A stretch of DNA of 64,000 bases from Catellatospora bangladeshensis (GTDB taxonomy: Bacteria; Actinomycetota; Actinomycetes; Mycobacteriales; Micromonosporaceae): contig NZ_BONF01000046.1 of NCBI RefSeq assembly GCF_016862575.1, positions 1 through 64,000 of the forward strand. Reading direction: 5' to 3'. Positions 39,645-49,427 of the stretch are shown here, in pieces. The notes below the pieces were generated by a model, which was not told the origin of the DNA, ran no database searches, and saw nothing but the letters and a program-made list of their open reading frames with translations. The position numbers were made by a program, and so were the translations under genes. The stretch's first letter is position 1. The number at the start of each line of letters is the position of its first letter.

Positions 39645-41831
39645 TCAGCGCCGCCGGGCCGAGGCCTTCGCGCCCTTGCGGGCGGTGGGCTGGGCCACCC
39701 GGCGCGGTGCGGCCAGTGCCAGCACCAGCGGCGTACGCTCGTCGCCCTGCCCGAACGGGTTGTCCGCGCACAGCCGGGCGAGCAGGCCCGCGGGCGGCTC
39801 GCCGGGCCGCGACCAGCCCAGCAGCCGCATCCCGGCCTCGTCCGCGCCGACCACGGCGCAGCCTTCGAGCATCGCGTACACGTCGTCGGGCAGGGTCTTG
39901 CGCAGCGCCGCGACGATCTCCTCGGCGACCCGGTCCGCGCCGCGCGGCGGCGGCACCACGGCCAGGTGCGCGGGCGGGCAGGCCTGCTCGCGGGGCGGGC
40001 AGACGGAGCGGGCCAGCGGCCCGGCGACGCGCTCGGCCCAGTTGAGCCGGCCCAGCCGGGCGCAGAGCGCGGCCAGCCCGAGCCGGGCCGGGCCTGCGTG
40101 GCCGAGCGCCACCTGCATGCTCCACGGGTCGGCCAGCCCGAGCGCGGGCCCGGCGAGCCGGACCAGGCCGCGGGCGTACGAGCCAGGCTCGATCTCCCAG
40201 ATGGCCCTGGCCAGGCCCTGTGCGACGGCGACCGGCTTGGCCGCCACGAGCAGGTGCCACGGCTGGCGCAGCGCCTGCCGGGCGGGCTTGTCGGCGCCGT
40301 GCGCGAACTCGGCGACGTACCAGGCGAACTTCTCGGCGACCCGGTCCCCGGCCGTGATGGGCTCGGTGACCAGGGCGTGCGTGACCCACTCGGCGCCCCC
40401 GGCGGTGATCGCGGCGGCGCGGGGCCGGGGCGGGGCCTGGCGCGCGGCGGGCACCTCGGGCTGGCGCTCGTACGGCGCGACGACCGTCACCAGCCAGCGC
40501 TCCAGCAGGTAGCGCCGCCACAGCCGGGCCACGTCGGCCTCGCTCGCGTCGCTCAGGTGCTGCATGACGGCGAGCCCGGCGTGGTCGGTCGGGCCGTGGT
40601 GCGGGTAGAGCAGCGCCCCGATCAGCTCCGCGCGCAGCCGCACCAGGATCTCCCGCAGCGGCGGCTCCAGGGTGGCCGCTGCGGGCGCGGCGACGGCGGC
40701 CCGCAGCGACACCGGCGGCAGGGTGCGCTCGGCGAGCACCCGCAGCTCGCCGCGCAGCGCCTCGTCGCCGGTCTCCAGGCCGCGGTAGGGGAAGCGCAGC
40801 GCCACGCCGTAGCGGGCGGCGACCCGGTCGGCCAGCCGCGACAGGTGGCCTACCGGCCCGCGCCACCCCGCCGCGCCGAGCAGCGCGTCCACCTCGCCGC
40901 CGGTGGACCGGGCGACGGCCCAGGCCAGGTACGCCGACAGGTCCGGCACCGGCTCGCCGACGTCGGCGAGGAAGCCGTCGACGTCGATCTCGTCGGCGAA
41001 GAACGGCAGCGCCCGGTGCCGCACGCTGGCATCGGGCAGCGGCCCGAGCAGCGCCGACGCGTACGCCGACGAGTCCATCGGCAGTCCCGGGAAGTTCACC
41101 GAGTACACCGGCAGCCCGCGGTGCTGGGGGTGCTCGGCCAGCGCCGCGCCGAGCACGGCCGCGCCGGGCAGGCCGGGACCGAGCAGCACGCCGAGGCGCC
41201 CCTCGCCGACCGAGCCGAGCAGCGCCATCCGGCCCGTGATCGCCGTACCCCGGCGGCGGGCCGGCGGATGCGCGCGGACCAGCCAGCCGTCGGTGTGCCC
41301 GGCGGAGATCTCGACAACCTGGTCGGGCAGCACCCGGCGGATGCCGTCGAAGAACGTGGCCGCGCCCTCGTCGCAGCCGCCGACGGCGAGGAACCGGGCG
41401 ACCGTCTCCGGGTCGGGCCGGGCGGGCACCCCCGCCGCGAGCAGCGCGGTCGGCTCGCTGGCGACCAGCACCGAGCCGCGGGTGCGGGCGTAGTAGAGCG
41501 GCGGGCCGTCGCCGCTGCGCGCCAGCACCAGCCCTTCCGGATCGGCCATGATCAGCGTGTACGGGTCGGCGCCGCCGACCAGGCCCAGCGGCCCGCGCTC
41601 GGCGTACCGGTTGGCCAGGGTGCTCAGCTCGACGATGCCGTCCACGATCAGCGTGGTGGTGTCGAGCCGGTGCACGATCGGCAGCGCGGCCCGGACCAGC
41701 AGCTTCGCCGACCCGTTGACGTCGCGGGCCTCCTCGGAGCCGCGCGGGGCGAGCGCCCGGGACAGCGCGGTGAGCGTCTCGGTGGAGCTGCGATCGGAGC
41801 CGAAACTCAGCAGGGCGGCGAGACCGGCCAC
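39645..41831 (-). CDS. Fusion of degenerate asparagine synthetase-like protein and CofE-like ligase domain
   Basis: The 728-residue protein joins two unrelated ligase folds. Residues 1-480 follow the asparagine synthetase plan: an Ntn-type part with GDGPPLYYARTRGSVLVASEPTALL (107-131) and a synthetase part. However, the catalytic Cys2 is absent (MAGLAALL start) and the PP-loop SGGxDS is replaced by GPGLPGAAVLG (218-228), so neither glutaminase nor AMP-forming activity is expected. Residues about 482-710 resemble the F420-0:glutamate ligase family (PF01996): WHLLVAAKPVAVAQG, the GADEAGMRLLG segment, and the family hallmark ADNPFGQGDERTPLVL (689-704). The true FbiB motif GIDNSN is not present. 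The GTG at 41831 follows GAGGAG. Function unknown; it precedes purK by 16 bp. Confidence 0.72.
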   Translation of the reverse strand: MAGLAALLSFGSDRSSTETLTALSRALAPRGSEEARDVNGSAKLLVRAALPIVHRLDTTTLIVDGIVELSTLANRYAERGPLGLVGGADPYTLIMADPEGLVLARSGDGPPLYYARTRGSVLVASEPTALLAAGVPARPDPETVARFLAVGGCDEGAATFFDGIRRVLPDQVVEISAGHTDGWLVRAHPPARRRGTAITGRMALLGSVGEGRLGVLLGPGLPGAAVLGAALAEHPQHRGLPVYSVNFPGLPMDSSAYASALLGPLPDASVRHRALPFFADEIDVDGFLADVGEPVPDLSAYLAWAVARSTGGEVDALLGAAGWRGPVGHLSRLADRVAARYGVALRFPYRGLETGDEALRGELRVLAERTLPPVSLRAAVAAPAAATLEPPLREILVRLRAELIGALLYPHHGPTDHAGLAVMQHLSDASEADVARLWRRYLLERWLVTVVAPYERQPEVPAARQAPPRPRAAAITAGGAEWVTHALVTEPITAGDRVAEKFAWYVAEFAHGADKPARQALRQPWHLLVAAKPVAVAQGLARAIWEIEPGSYARGLVRLAGPALGLADPWSMQVALGHAGPARLGLAALCARLGRLNWAERVAGPLARSVCPPREQACPPAHLAVVPPPRGADRVAEEIVAALRKTLPDDVYAMLEGCAVVGADEAGMRLLGWSRPGEPPAGLLARLCADNPFGQGDERTPLVLALAAPRRVAQPTARKGAKASARRR

Positions 41832-41964
41832 GCGACCATCTCCTCAGGGCAGGCTGGGCGACGGTGGCTTCACCACTGCGGGGGCAGGGGCAGGCACGCC
41901 ACTGTCGTTCGGGGGAGCTTTCAGCCTAGCCAGGATTGTCCGTTTGGCCGCTCATATCGTGCTA

Positions 41965-43974
41965 TCAGCCGAGAATTGTCGCCAGTTCGACAGTTGTCGT
42001 CACGGGACGGTCGCACACGAACCCCCGGCACACGTAGGCCGTGGGCTGCCCGTCGAGCATCGTGCGGCCCGCCAGCAGCGGCACGCCTGGCGCGTCCGGG
42101 TGACCCGCCACGATCACCGCGCCGGGTGGCGCGTGCTCGATCGCGGTCAGCACGAGCGGGTCGCCCTCCGGGTCGCCGGTCACGATCGCGATCTCGTACG
42201 GCCCCGACAACAGCGCCTCCGCCCCCGCCGCGGCATACCCGGCGAACCGCGGGTGCCGGGCCAGCAGCGGCGCGACCGTGGACAGCGCCCGCTCGGCCAT
42301 CTCCCGCCAGCGCGGCTCCCCGCTCAGCGCCGCGTAGCTCAGCAGCGCGTTGACCAGCGACGACAGCCCCGACGGGGTGGCGTTGTCGGTCGGGTCGGCG
42401 GGCCGGATCACCAGCTGCTCGGCGTCGTCGGCGGTGTCGTGGAACCCGCCCTGCCCGTCCCGGAACCGCTCCCCCGCCACGTCCAGCAGCACTCCCGCCG
42501 CGGCAAGCCAGCGCCCGTCCCCGGTGACCTGGTGCAGCGCGCAGAACGCCTCCGCCACGCAGCCGTAGTCCTCCAGCACGCCCGCCGGCCGCCCCACCAC
42601 GCCGTCCCGCGACACCCGCCGCAGCCTGCCGTCCACCAGGTGGTGCGTCAACAGCAGCTCACCGGCCTCCACCGCGACCGCCCGGAAGTCCACGTCCTCC
42701 ACCACGGACTCGCCGCCGACCTCGGTGGAGTTGCGCCAGAACTCGCACAGCGCGGTGATCGCCAGCCCGTTCCAGGAGGCCACCACCTTGTCGTCGCGCA
42801 TCGGCTGCGCCCGGTCGCGGCGGGCCGCCATCATCAGCCCGCGCACCCGCGCCCAGCGCTCCTGCACCTGCGGCGCGGCGTCGTCGATGTCGCGCTTGAG
42901 CACGAGCACCGACGTGCCGTGCTCGAACGTGCCCGCATCGGTCACCCCGAACAGGTCCGCAGCGAACTTCGCGTCGTCCTCGCCGAGCACCTCGGTCAGC
43001 TGCGCCGGGGTCCACGAGTAGGTGGTGCCCTCCACGCCCTCGGTGTCGGCGTCCAGCGCCGAGGCGAACCCGCCCTCCGGCGTCTGCAGATCATTGACCA
43101 GGAACAGCGCCGTCTCGGTGGCGATCCGCTGCGCCAGCGGATCCCCGGTCAGCCGCCAGATCTCGTTGTACGCCCGCAGCAGCAGCGCGTTGTCGTACAG
43201 CATCTTCTCGAAGTGCGGCACGGTCCACGTCGCGTCCACGGCGTACCGGTGGAACCCGCCCGCGAGCTGGTCGTAGATGCCGCCCCGGGCCATCGCCTCA
43301 CCGGTGTGCCGGGCCAGCTCCAGCGACTCGGCGTCCCCGGCGCGCCGGTGGTGGCGCAGCAGGAACAGCATCAGCATGTGCGGCGGGAACTTCGGCGCCC
43401 CGCCGAACCCGCCGCGCACCGTGTCGTAGTCGCCGCGCAGCAGCTCCACCGCGTGGTCCAGCAGCTCCTTGGTGATCTCGCCACCACCGCCGAGCGGGTT
43501 GCGGGCGATCGCCTCCACCACCGCGTCGCCCTGCTCCAGCACCTGCTGCCGCTGGTCCCGCCACGCGTCCGCGACCGCCCCCAGCAGCCTCGTGAACTGC
43601 GCCTTCGGGTAGTACGTGCCGCACAGGAACGGCTTGCCGTCCGGGGCGGCGAAGACCGTCATCGGCCAGCCGCCCTGACCGGTCATCGCCTGCGTCGCCG
43701 ACATGTAGACCGCGTCCACGTCGGGCCGCTCCTCGCGGTCCACCTTGATCGCCACGAAGTGCTCGTTGACCAGATCGCCGACGACGGCATCCTCGAACGA
43801 CTCGTGAGCCATCACATGGCACCAATGGCACGCCGCGTACCCCACGGAGATCAGCACCGGCACGTCCCGCCGCTTCGCCTCCGCGAACGCCTCGTCACTC
43901 CACGGCCACCAGTGCACCGGATTGTCAGCGTGCTGCAGCAGGTAGGGCGAGGTCGCGTCCCCGAGTCGATTCAC
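41965..43974 (-). CDS. DUF255 thioredoxin-like protein with (alpha/alpha)6 domain (YyaL/SPATA20 family)
   Basis: The 669-residue protein starts with the DUF255 module: [17 protein letters not shown], then Cys49-His-Trp-Cys52 ([13 protein letters not shown]), a thioredoxin-like active site, and [16 protein letters not shown]. From about residue 170 it has the helical (alpha/alpha)6 region of the family, similar to glycan-epimerase barrels. Length fits members from bacteria to animals. The activity is unknown. The upstream gene in its direction is the PspA operon, separated by a palindrome. Confidence 0.9.
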   Translation of the reverse strand: MNRLGDATSPYLLQHADNPVHWWPWSDEAFAEAKRRDVPVLISVGYAACHWCHVMAHESFEDAVVGDLVNEHFVAIKVDREERPDVDAVYMSATQAMTGQGGWPMTVFAAPDGKPFLCGTYYPKAQFTRLLGAVADAWRDQRQQVLEQGDAVVEAIARNPLGGGGEITKELLDHAVELLRGDYDTVRGGFGGAPKFPPHMLMLFLLRHHRRAGDAESLELARHTGEAMARGGIYDQLAGGFHRYAVDATWTVPHFEKMLYDNALLLRAYNEIWRLTGDPLAQRIATETALFLVNDLQTPEGGFASALDADTEGVEGTTYSWTPAQLTEVLGEDDAKFAADLFGVTDAGTFEHGTSVLVLKRDIDDAAPQVQERWARVRGLMMAARRDRAQPMRDDKVVASWNGLAITALCEFWRNSTEVGGESVVEDVDFRAVAVEAGELLLTHHLVDGRLRRVSRDGVVGRPAGVLEDYGCVAEAFCALHQVTGDGRWLAAAGVLLDVAGERFRDGQGGFHDTADDAEQLVIRPADPTDNATPSGLSSLVNALLSYAALSGEPRWREMAERALSTVAPLLARHPRFAGYAAAGAEALLSGPYEIAIVTGDPEGDPLVLTAIEHAPPGAVIVAGHPDAPGVPLLAGRTMLDGQPTAYVCRGFVCDRPVTTTVELATILG

Positions 43975-44021
43975 GCTCCCACCCTCTCACAACCGCCCAC
44001 CCCGTCCGGGTTCGTGGCGCG

Positions 44022-44081
44022 CTTTCCGGGAAAGTGCACGAATACCCGCTCTCCGGCGTGCACTTTCGGGGAAAGTGCACC
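44022..44081. repeat. Intergenic palindrome, family C, double core
   Basis: CTTTCCGGGAAAGTGCACG (44022-44040) pairs with CGTGCACTTTCGGGGAAAG (44058-44076) with one mismatch, and the right copy also folds on itself (GTGCACTTTC with GAAAGTGCAC). The core recurs at 10.2 kb and 29.8 kb. It follows the pspA stop in the direction of transcription. Confidence 0.8.
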
Positions 44082-44130
44082 GGGGAAGCCCTTGGCGATC
44101 TTGGGGCGGCCGACGATCCCGCTGCGCCGG

Positions 44131-44841
44131 TCAGCGGCTGGACTTCATGGCGGCCAGACGGGATTCGATCTCCTGGTCGCGGGAGGCTTTGGAGAGTTCC
44201 TCGAACTGGGCGTCGACGGTGGAGGCCTGAAGTTCCTCGTGGCCCTTCAAGCGGGCCTCCTCGCGGCGGACCATCTCCTCGAAGCGGCTGATCTCGGTGG
44301 TCGGGTCGAGGGTGTTGATGCTGTTCATCGAGGCCTGGACGCGGCCGCGGGCCTCGGTGACCTTGGCGCGGCCGACCAGCTCGTCGCGCTTGCGCCGCAG
44401 CTCGTCGAGCTTCTCGCGCATCTGCGTGACGCCCTGCTTGAGCTGGTCGGTGACCTGCGTCTGCTCGGCGATCATCGGGGCGAAGTTCTTGACGTCGTTC
44501 TCGTACGCGATCTGCTTGCCGATGGCGATGCGGGCCAGGTTGTCGAACTTGTCCGCGTCGGCGGCATTGCTAGCGCGCACCTGGTCCGCCTTGGCGCTGG
44601 CCGCCTGGGCCTTGACCTGCCACTCCTCGGCGTTCTTCTGCGCCTCGGCCGAGTCGGCCTCCAGCAGGCGCAGGTTGGCGATGGTCTGCGCCACCGCGTT
44701 CTCGGCCTCGCCGATGTTCGCCGTGTAGTCGCGCACCATCTGGTCGAGCATCTGCTGCGGGTCCTCGACGTCGTCGAGCATCGCGTGGATGTTGGCGCGG
44801 GCCATCTGGGTGATCCGGCCGAGGATCGACTGAGCCGCCAT
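44131..44841 (-). CDS. pspA: PspA/IM30 (ESCRT-III-like) membrane-stress protein
   Basis: The 236-residue protein is almost entirely helical coiled coil with the PspA pattern: an N-terminal amphipathic helix (AQSILGRITQMARANIHAMLDDVEDPQQMLDQMVRDY), then long heptad helices and a C-terminal SRFEEMVRREEARL. It would polymerise at the inner face of the membrane and protect it under stress. It follows the coiled-coil membrane protein gene by 18 bp; the two are surely co-transcribed. Confidence 0.93.
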   Translation of the reverse strand: MAAQSILGRITQMARANIHAMLDDVEDPQQMLDQMVRDYTANIGEAENAVAQTIANLRLLEADSAEAQKNAEEWQVKAQAASAKADQVRASNAADADKFDNLARIAIGKQIAYENDVKNFAPMIAEQTQVTDQLKQGVTQMREKLDELRRKRDELVGRAKVTEARGRVQASMNSINTLDPTTEISRFEEMVRREEARLKGHEELQASTVDAQFEELSKASRDQEIESRLAAMKSSR

Positions 44842-44859
44842 GATCTTGCTCCTCTTCTG

Positions 44860-46458
44860 CTACTTCTCCGGTCGCGTCCACGTGCTGGGGCCGCCGAAGC
44901 GGCCCTGAACCGTCCGCGACCCGGGGGCCGTCGCGTCGTCCTGGCCGGCCTCGCTGGTGAGGCCGATCCGGAAACCGCCCATGCCCCCTCCGCCGAGCAT
45001 GCTGTCGAGCAGGATGCCGCCGAGGACGGCGCCGCCCATGCGGCCCGCCGCGGCGGTGCCGAAGCCGCCGGGGCCGCCGATGACGACCCGGCCGCCGCCC
45101 TGCTGGCCGTACCCGGACGGGAAGGACCAGCGTTCGACGTCGTCCCGGGCGGAGTCGACGGCCTGCGCGGCGAGGTCGTGCGCGCGTTCGGCGGCCGACA
45201 GCGCGGCGACCGGGTCGGTGGTGTTCTCGGCGCGGTCGAGCTGCGCGTGCGCCTCGGACAGCCGGGCCCGCGCGGTGGAGCCGACCGCGCCGCGGCGGGT
45301 GGTGATGTAGTCGGTCGCCGAGTCCACGGCGGAGCGGGCCGCGTACAGCGCCTGTTCGAGCTGGCGGCGGGCCTGCTGGGAACGGTCGGCGGCGTCACGC
45401 ATCGAGCCCATGGCCTGGGCCAGTCCGGCCGCGGCGGCCTCCAGGCGGCGCATCATGCCCAGCGGATCGGTCCTCGCGCCGGTCAGGTGTACGCGTACGT
45501 CGCCGGTGACCTGGTCGGCGCGGGCGACGGCGGCGGCGAGGTTCATCTGGTCGGCTCCCCCGGCGTCGCCCGCGGCCTGCCGTGCCGCCTTGCCCGCGGC
45601 GACCTCGGCCTGCACCTCGTCGAGCAGCCGGGTCACGTTGGCTCCGGCGGCGTCCAGGTCGGCGGCGCCCTTGTCGAGCGCCGCCAGCAGGTTCGACGCC
45701 TGGCCGACGGCCTGCTCCGCGCCGCGGATGGCCAGTGCGGCCCGGCCCCGGTCCTTGCCGGCCAGCGCCGTCGCGGCCTCGCGGAGCTGCTCGTCGGCGA
45801 AGTCGAGCCGGGCGGCGGCCTCGGTGGCGTTGCCCGCGATCGGGGTGAGCGCGCCCTCGGTGTAGCGGTCGGCCAGGCGGGCCAGCGTGGCCTCGGCGGC
45901 GGGCAGCGCGCCGCGCAGCTGTGCGGCGCGGGTGGTGAGGCCCGCGCTCAGCTCCTCGGCGTTGGCCTGCATGGCGCGCAGCTTCTCGAACGCGTCGGCC
46001 TCGGCGTCCAGGCGCCGGTCCACCGCGGCGCAGCGGTCCACGATGTCGCGCAGCAGCCGCCGCTGGGTGGGCTCGTCCTCGGGGATCTCGTCGTCGAGCT
46101 GGTGCCGGATGCGGAACGCCGCTGCCAGCTCCTCCTTGGCGGCGGCGACCGCGGCGGCGTACGCGGTGACGGCGGCGGCGCCGTACTGCGCCGTGGCGAA
46201 GCCGAGTTCCTGCTCGCTGGTGCGCACCGCGTTGTCCACGGCGACGAGCTGCGCGTTGGCGTAGGTGTTGAGCTGCTGCGTGGTGTACGCGGCGTACGGG
46301 TCGGCCGGGCCGGTGGGCGGCTTCGGGACGGACTCCGCCCGCCCCTGCCGCTTGCGCCGTCGCCCCAGCATGGTGAACAGCAGCACCACGGCCAGGGCGG
46401 CGACGATGAGGCAGCACAGCACCGAGAAGAGGTCGACTTCGCTGCTCTGCACCGGCAC
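44860..46458 (-). CDS. Membrane-anchored coiled-coil protein, TPM-protein relative without the TPM domain
   Basis: The 532-residue protein starts with one membrane helix (about 10-31, LFSVLCCLIVAALAVVLLF), then a basic stretch, a long Ala/Glu/Arg-rich helical coiled coil (about 60-430) and a Gly-rich segment (GQQGGGRVVIGGPGG) near the end. In other actinobacteria a similar coiled coil follows an extracytoplasmic TPM domain and lies next to pspA. Here the open frame has no room for that domain before the helix. It may be a shortened anchor for PspA. The ATG at 46458 is the only reasonable start. Confidence 0.75.
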   Translation of the reverse strand: MPVQSSEVDLFSVLCCLIVAALAVVLLFTMLGRRRKRQGRAESVPKPPTGPADPYAAYTTQQLNTYANAQLVAVDNAVRTSEQELGFATAQYGAAAVTAYAAAVAAAKEELAAAFRIRHQLDDEIPEDEPTQRRLLRDIVDRCAAVDRRLDAEADAFEKLRAMQANAEELSAGLTTRAAQLRGALPAAEATLARLADRYTEGALTPIAGNATEAAARLDFADEQLREAATALAGKDRGRAALAIRGAEQAVGQASNLLAALDKGAADLDAAGANVTRLLDEVQAEVAAGKAARQAAGDAGGADQMNLAAAVARADQVTGDVRVHLTGARTDPLGMMRRLEAAAAGLAQAMGSMRDAADRSQQARRQLEQALYAARSAVDSATDYITTRRGAVGSTARARLSEAHAQLDRAENTTDPVAALSAAERAHDLAAQAVDSARDDVERWSFPSGYGQQGGGRVVIGGPGGFGTAAAGRMGGAVLGGILLDSMLGGGGMGGFRIGLTSEAGQDDATAPGSRTVQGRFGGPSTWTRPEK

Positions 46459-46542
46459 GTGATCACGATATCGTCCGGAATGCCCTGCAATCGCACTAAT
46501 CGATTGCGGCGGATACCCGCGACTGACCAGGGGAAAGAGAGG

Positions 46543-49089
46543 TCAGGAGGCGGTGCCCGTGCCGGTGCGGGAGCGGACCGAGCGGAGCGGGGCGGCGGCC
46601 AGCGCCAGGGCCCGCAGCGACTCGGTGATCTGGTCGGCGGGCAGCGGGCGGGAGAAGTGGAAACCCTGGCCGGCGTCGCAGCCCAGGCGGCGCAGGGCGG
46701 TGCGCTGGTCGGCGGTCTCCACGCCCTCGGCCACCACCCGCAGCCCGAGCTGGCGGCCCAGGTCCACCACCGCCTGCACGATGGCGGCGGCCTGCTTGGA
46801 GTCGGCCATGCGCGCCACGAAGGTGCGGTCCACCTTCAGCTCGTCGACCGCGATCCGGGTGAGGAAGGTCAGCGAAGAGAAGCCGGTGCCGAAGTCGTCG
46901 ACGGCGAACCTGACGCCGAGTTCACGCAGCTCGCGCAGCACCTGGTCGGTGACGGGCAGCGGGCTGAGCACGACCGTCTCGGTGATCTCCAGGACCAGCT
47001 TCGCGGCGGGCACGCCGTGCCGGCGCAGCAGCTCGGCCACGTCGGCGGGCAGCTGCGGGTCGAGCAGCGAGCGCGGCGAGAGGTTGACGGCGACCGGCAC
47101 GTCCACGCCCTGCCGCAGCCACTGCGCCGCGAGCGCCAGCGCCTGGTCGAGCACGTGGTGGGTGAACCGGCCGAGCAGATCGCTGGCCTCGACGGCGCGT
47201 ACGAAGTCCTTCGGGATGAGCAGGCCGCGCCGCGGGTGGTGCCAGCGGATGAGCGCCTCGACCCCGGTCGGCGCGCCGCTGCGCAGGTCCACCGCGGGCT
47301 GCATCATGAGGTGCAGCTGGTCGTCGGCGGCCAGTGCGGTGCGCAGCTCGGCCACCAGGGCGAGCCGGTCGGTGCTGGTGCGGTCGCGGTGCGGGTCGTA
47401 TCCGGTGACCCGCGCCCCCGACTCCTTGGCCTGGTAGAGCGCGATGTCGGCACGGCGCAGCAGCTCCGTCAGGTCGAACTCGCCGGCCGTGGCCACCACC
47501 ACGCCGACGGACACCTCCGACGACAACGTCACCCCGGCGACCTCGGTCGGGCTGGCCAGGGCGGCGGTCAGCATGCGGGCCCGGCGCTGCGCCACCACGG
47601 TGGCCGCGGTCAGCCGGTCCGGCTCGTCGTGGTCCGGGGACAGCCCCGGCAGGTCGGTCACCAGCAGCGCGAACTCGTCGCCGCCGAGGCGGGCCAGCAG
47701 TTCGCCGTGGCCGACGTCGGCCGACAGGCGGGTGGCCGCGGTCTGCAGCAGCTCGTCCCCGGCCAGGTGGCCCAGCGTGTCGTTGACCTCTTTGAAGTGG
47801 TCCATGTCGAGCAGCAGCAGGGCCACCGGGGTCCGCGCGTCGAGCCCGCGCAGCACCGCATCGCCGCGGTCCATCAGGGCGTCGCGGTTGAGCAGCCGGG
47901 TCAGCGGGTCGTGGTGGGACTCGTACATGGTGCGTTCGCGCAGCTCGCGCAGGGCGCTGTGGGTGGCCGCGTCGTGCAGGGCGGCGGACAGCGCGTCGCC
48001 GAACACGGCCAGCCGGTGCTGGTCGTTGAGGCCCCAGCCACGCTGGCGCAGCGGGCGCAGGGTGAGCACGCCCACCCGGCCGCCGGCCACCTCCAGCACC
48101 CGGGTCAGCGGCGGGATCCGGTCGGGGTCCACGCCGGACGCGGCGGGCGCCGGTTCGATCTGGATCTCGTCGCCGGTCCGGGCGGACCAGCGATAGCGGG
48201 TCTGCGAGCCGAGCACGGTCAGCTCGGCGGCGCGCACCGGGAACAGCGAACGGGCCGCGTGCAGGCCCTCCCGGGCCACCGCGACCTCGTCGAGCCGGTG
48301 CAGCGAGCGGCTGGCCAGGGCGAACGCGCGCCACGTGCGGCGCTCCTCGTCCTCGTGCACGCGGTGCACGTAGAGCTGGTGCAGCAGCCACAGCAGCGGC
48401 GGCAGCACCCAGAGCCAGCTGGTGCCCCACAGCCGTACGGCGACCAGGCCCAGCGCCACGTTGCCGACGATCATCACCGGGGTGCCGCGCAGCGCCTGCC
48501 ACACCACGCCCACCATGGACTGCCCGTCGCGTACGGCCAGGTGCACCGCGAGCAGGCCCGCACTGGTCAGCAGGTAGGTCAGCGCGGCCAGCACCACCAC
48601 CACGGCGGCCTGCGCCGTCATCGGCTGCACGGGCACGCCGCTGCCCTGGACGACCAGCGCCGCGAGCCCGGCGGCCAGCGTCAGCGAGGCGGCCGCGCGG
48701 ACCGTCTCCACCGGACTGGTGCGGTTGCCCGAGACCAGCGACACCACCGGCTTGGCCAGCAGCACGCCGATGCCCGCGGCGGCCGGCACCCAGGACACCG
48801 GGACCAGGATGAAGCCCACGATCAGCGCGGCCTCGCCCCAGTCCACATCGATGCCGGTGGAGCCGACCCGCATGCGCAGGCCGAACAGGTGGGCCAGTGT
48901 GATCAGGCCGATGAGCAGGCCGAACTGCCGGAGGTCACCCTCGCGTACGCCGAGGAGCAGCCCGAAGCCGCCGACCAGCACGCCGGCGACCACCAGCACG
49001 GAGATGACGGCGCGGGCACGAGGCGTCAGCGAAGCGGCGCCGGACCGGCGATACAGCCCGTCCACCGCGCGCGTCAGCCAACTGCCCAT
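46543..49089 (-). CDS. Membrane GGDEF-EAL protein (c-di-GMP synthesis and breakdown)
   Basis: The 848-residue protein has seven to eight N-terminal membrane helices (about 25-235), a GAF-like sensing region (about 250-390), then GGDEF and EAL. The cyclase site RLGGDEF is intact. The phosphodiesterase site is also intact: EAL in GVEALIRW, the asparagine in AVNLSPRSL, EITET, DDFGTG, the lysine in DELKVD, and AEGVET. Both activities are therefore possible, with the membrane and GAF parts choosing between them. In Streptomyces c-di-GMP controls development through BldD. I choose the ATG at 49089 because AGGGGG lies upstream; another ATG eight codons earlier is less well placed. Confidence 0.93.
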   Translation of the reverse strand: MGSWLTRAVDGLYRRSGAASLTPRARAVISVLVVAGVLVGGFGLLLGVREGDLRQFGLLIGLITLAHLFGLRMRVGSTGIDVDWGEAALIVGFILVPVSWVPAAAGIGVLLAKPVVSLVSGNRTSPVETVRAAASLTLAAGLAALVVQGSGVPVQPMTAQAAVVVVLAALTYLLTSAGLLAVHLAVRDGQSMVGVVWQALRGTPVMIVGNVALGLVAVRLWGTSWLWVLPPLLWLLHQLYVHRVHEDEERRTWRAFALASRSLHRLDEVAVAREGLHAARSLFPVRAAELTVLGSQTRYRWSARTGDEIQIEPAPAASGVDPDRIPPLTRVLEVAGGRVGVLTLRPLRQRGWGLNDQHRLAVFGDALSAALHDAATHSALRELRERTMYESHHDPLTRLLNRDALMDRGDAVLRGLDARTPVALLLLDMDHFKEVNDTLGHLAGDELLQTAATRLSADVGHGELLARLGGDEFALLVTDLPGLSPDHDEPDRLTAATVVAQRRARMLTAALASPTEVAGVTLSSEVSVGVVVATAGEFDLTELLRRADIALYQAKESGARVTGYDPHRDRTSTDRLALVAELRTALAADDQLHLMMQPAVDLRSGAPTGVEALIRWHHPRRGLLIPKDFVRAVEASDLLGRFTHHVLDQALALAAQWLRQGVDVPVAVNLSPRSLLDPQLPADVAELLRRHGVPAAKLVLEITETVVLSPLPVTDQVLRELRELGVRFAVDDFGTGFSSLTFLTRIAVDELKVDRTFVARMADSKQAAAIVQAVVDLGRQLGLRVVAEGVETADQRTALRRLGCDAGQGFHFSRPLPADQITESLRALALAAAPLRSVRSRTGTGTAS

Positions 49090-49196
49090 CTGGTGCCCCC
49101 TGTCCGAGCGCATGCGGCGGAGGGCTGCCGCCTAGGGGAAGGCGACGCTCTCCGGCCTGACGCGACAGGTCCGGGGGCCGGGTCCCTCGATCCGCC

Positions 49197-49427
49197 TCAG
49201 CGAGGGTCCGGCACGGCGGGTGTGTCGGTCGGCGCGCCGTCACTCATGCTCGCCGAATCGAACGTCTCGGGCAACCGCTTCAGCCGTTGATTCATGTTGC
49301 GAATCAGGAAAACAGTTGCAGCGGCCAGGAGCAGGATCAACAGCAGCGCCATCGGCCCGGCGAGACCGTCGCCCGACCGGGTGTCGCCGAAGTTGTTGTC
49401 GGCCAGGAACTCCAGCATCTGCCTCAC
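49197..49427 (-). CDS. Small single-pass membrane protein coupled to mca
   Basis: The 76-residue protein has one membrane helix (about 26-43, PMALLLILLLAAATVFLI) followed by a short basic then acidic tail. The GTG at 49427 overlaps the mca stop as GTGA, which argues for coupling and for this start. In M. tuberculosis a small membrane gene also neighbours mca and greA. The function is unknown. Confidence 0.75.
   Translation of the reverse strand: MRQMLEFLADNNFGDTRSGDGLAGPMALLLILLLAAATVFLIRNMNQRLKRLPETFDSASMSDGAPTDTPAVPDPR

Noticed and set aside
41548-49290. Plus-strand open frame of about 2580 codons
   Set aside because: It runs opposite several well-supported minus-strand genes (DUF255, PspA, GGDEF-EAL). 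Its translation is low-complexity Arg/Gly/His-rich sequence, the usual antisense artefact of very GC-rich codons.
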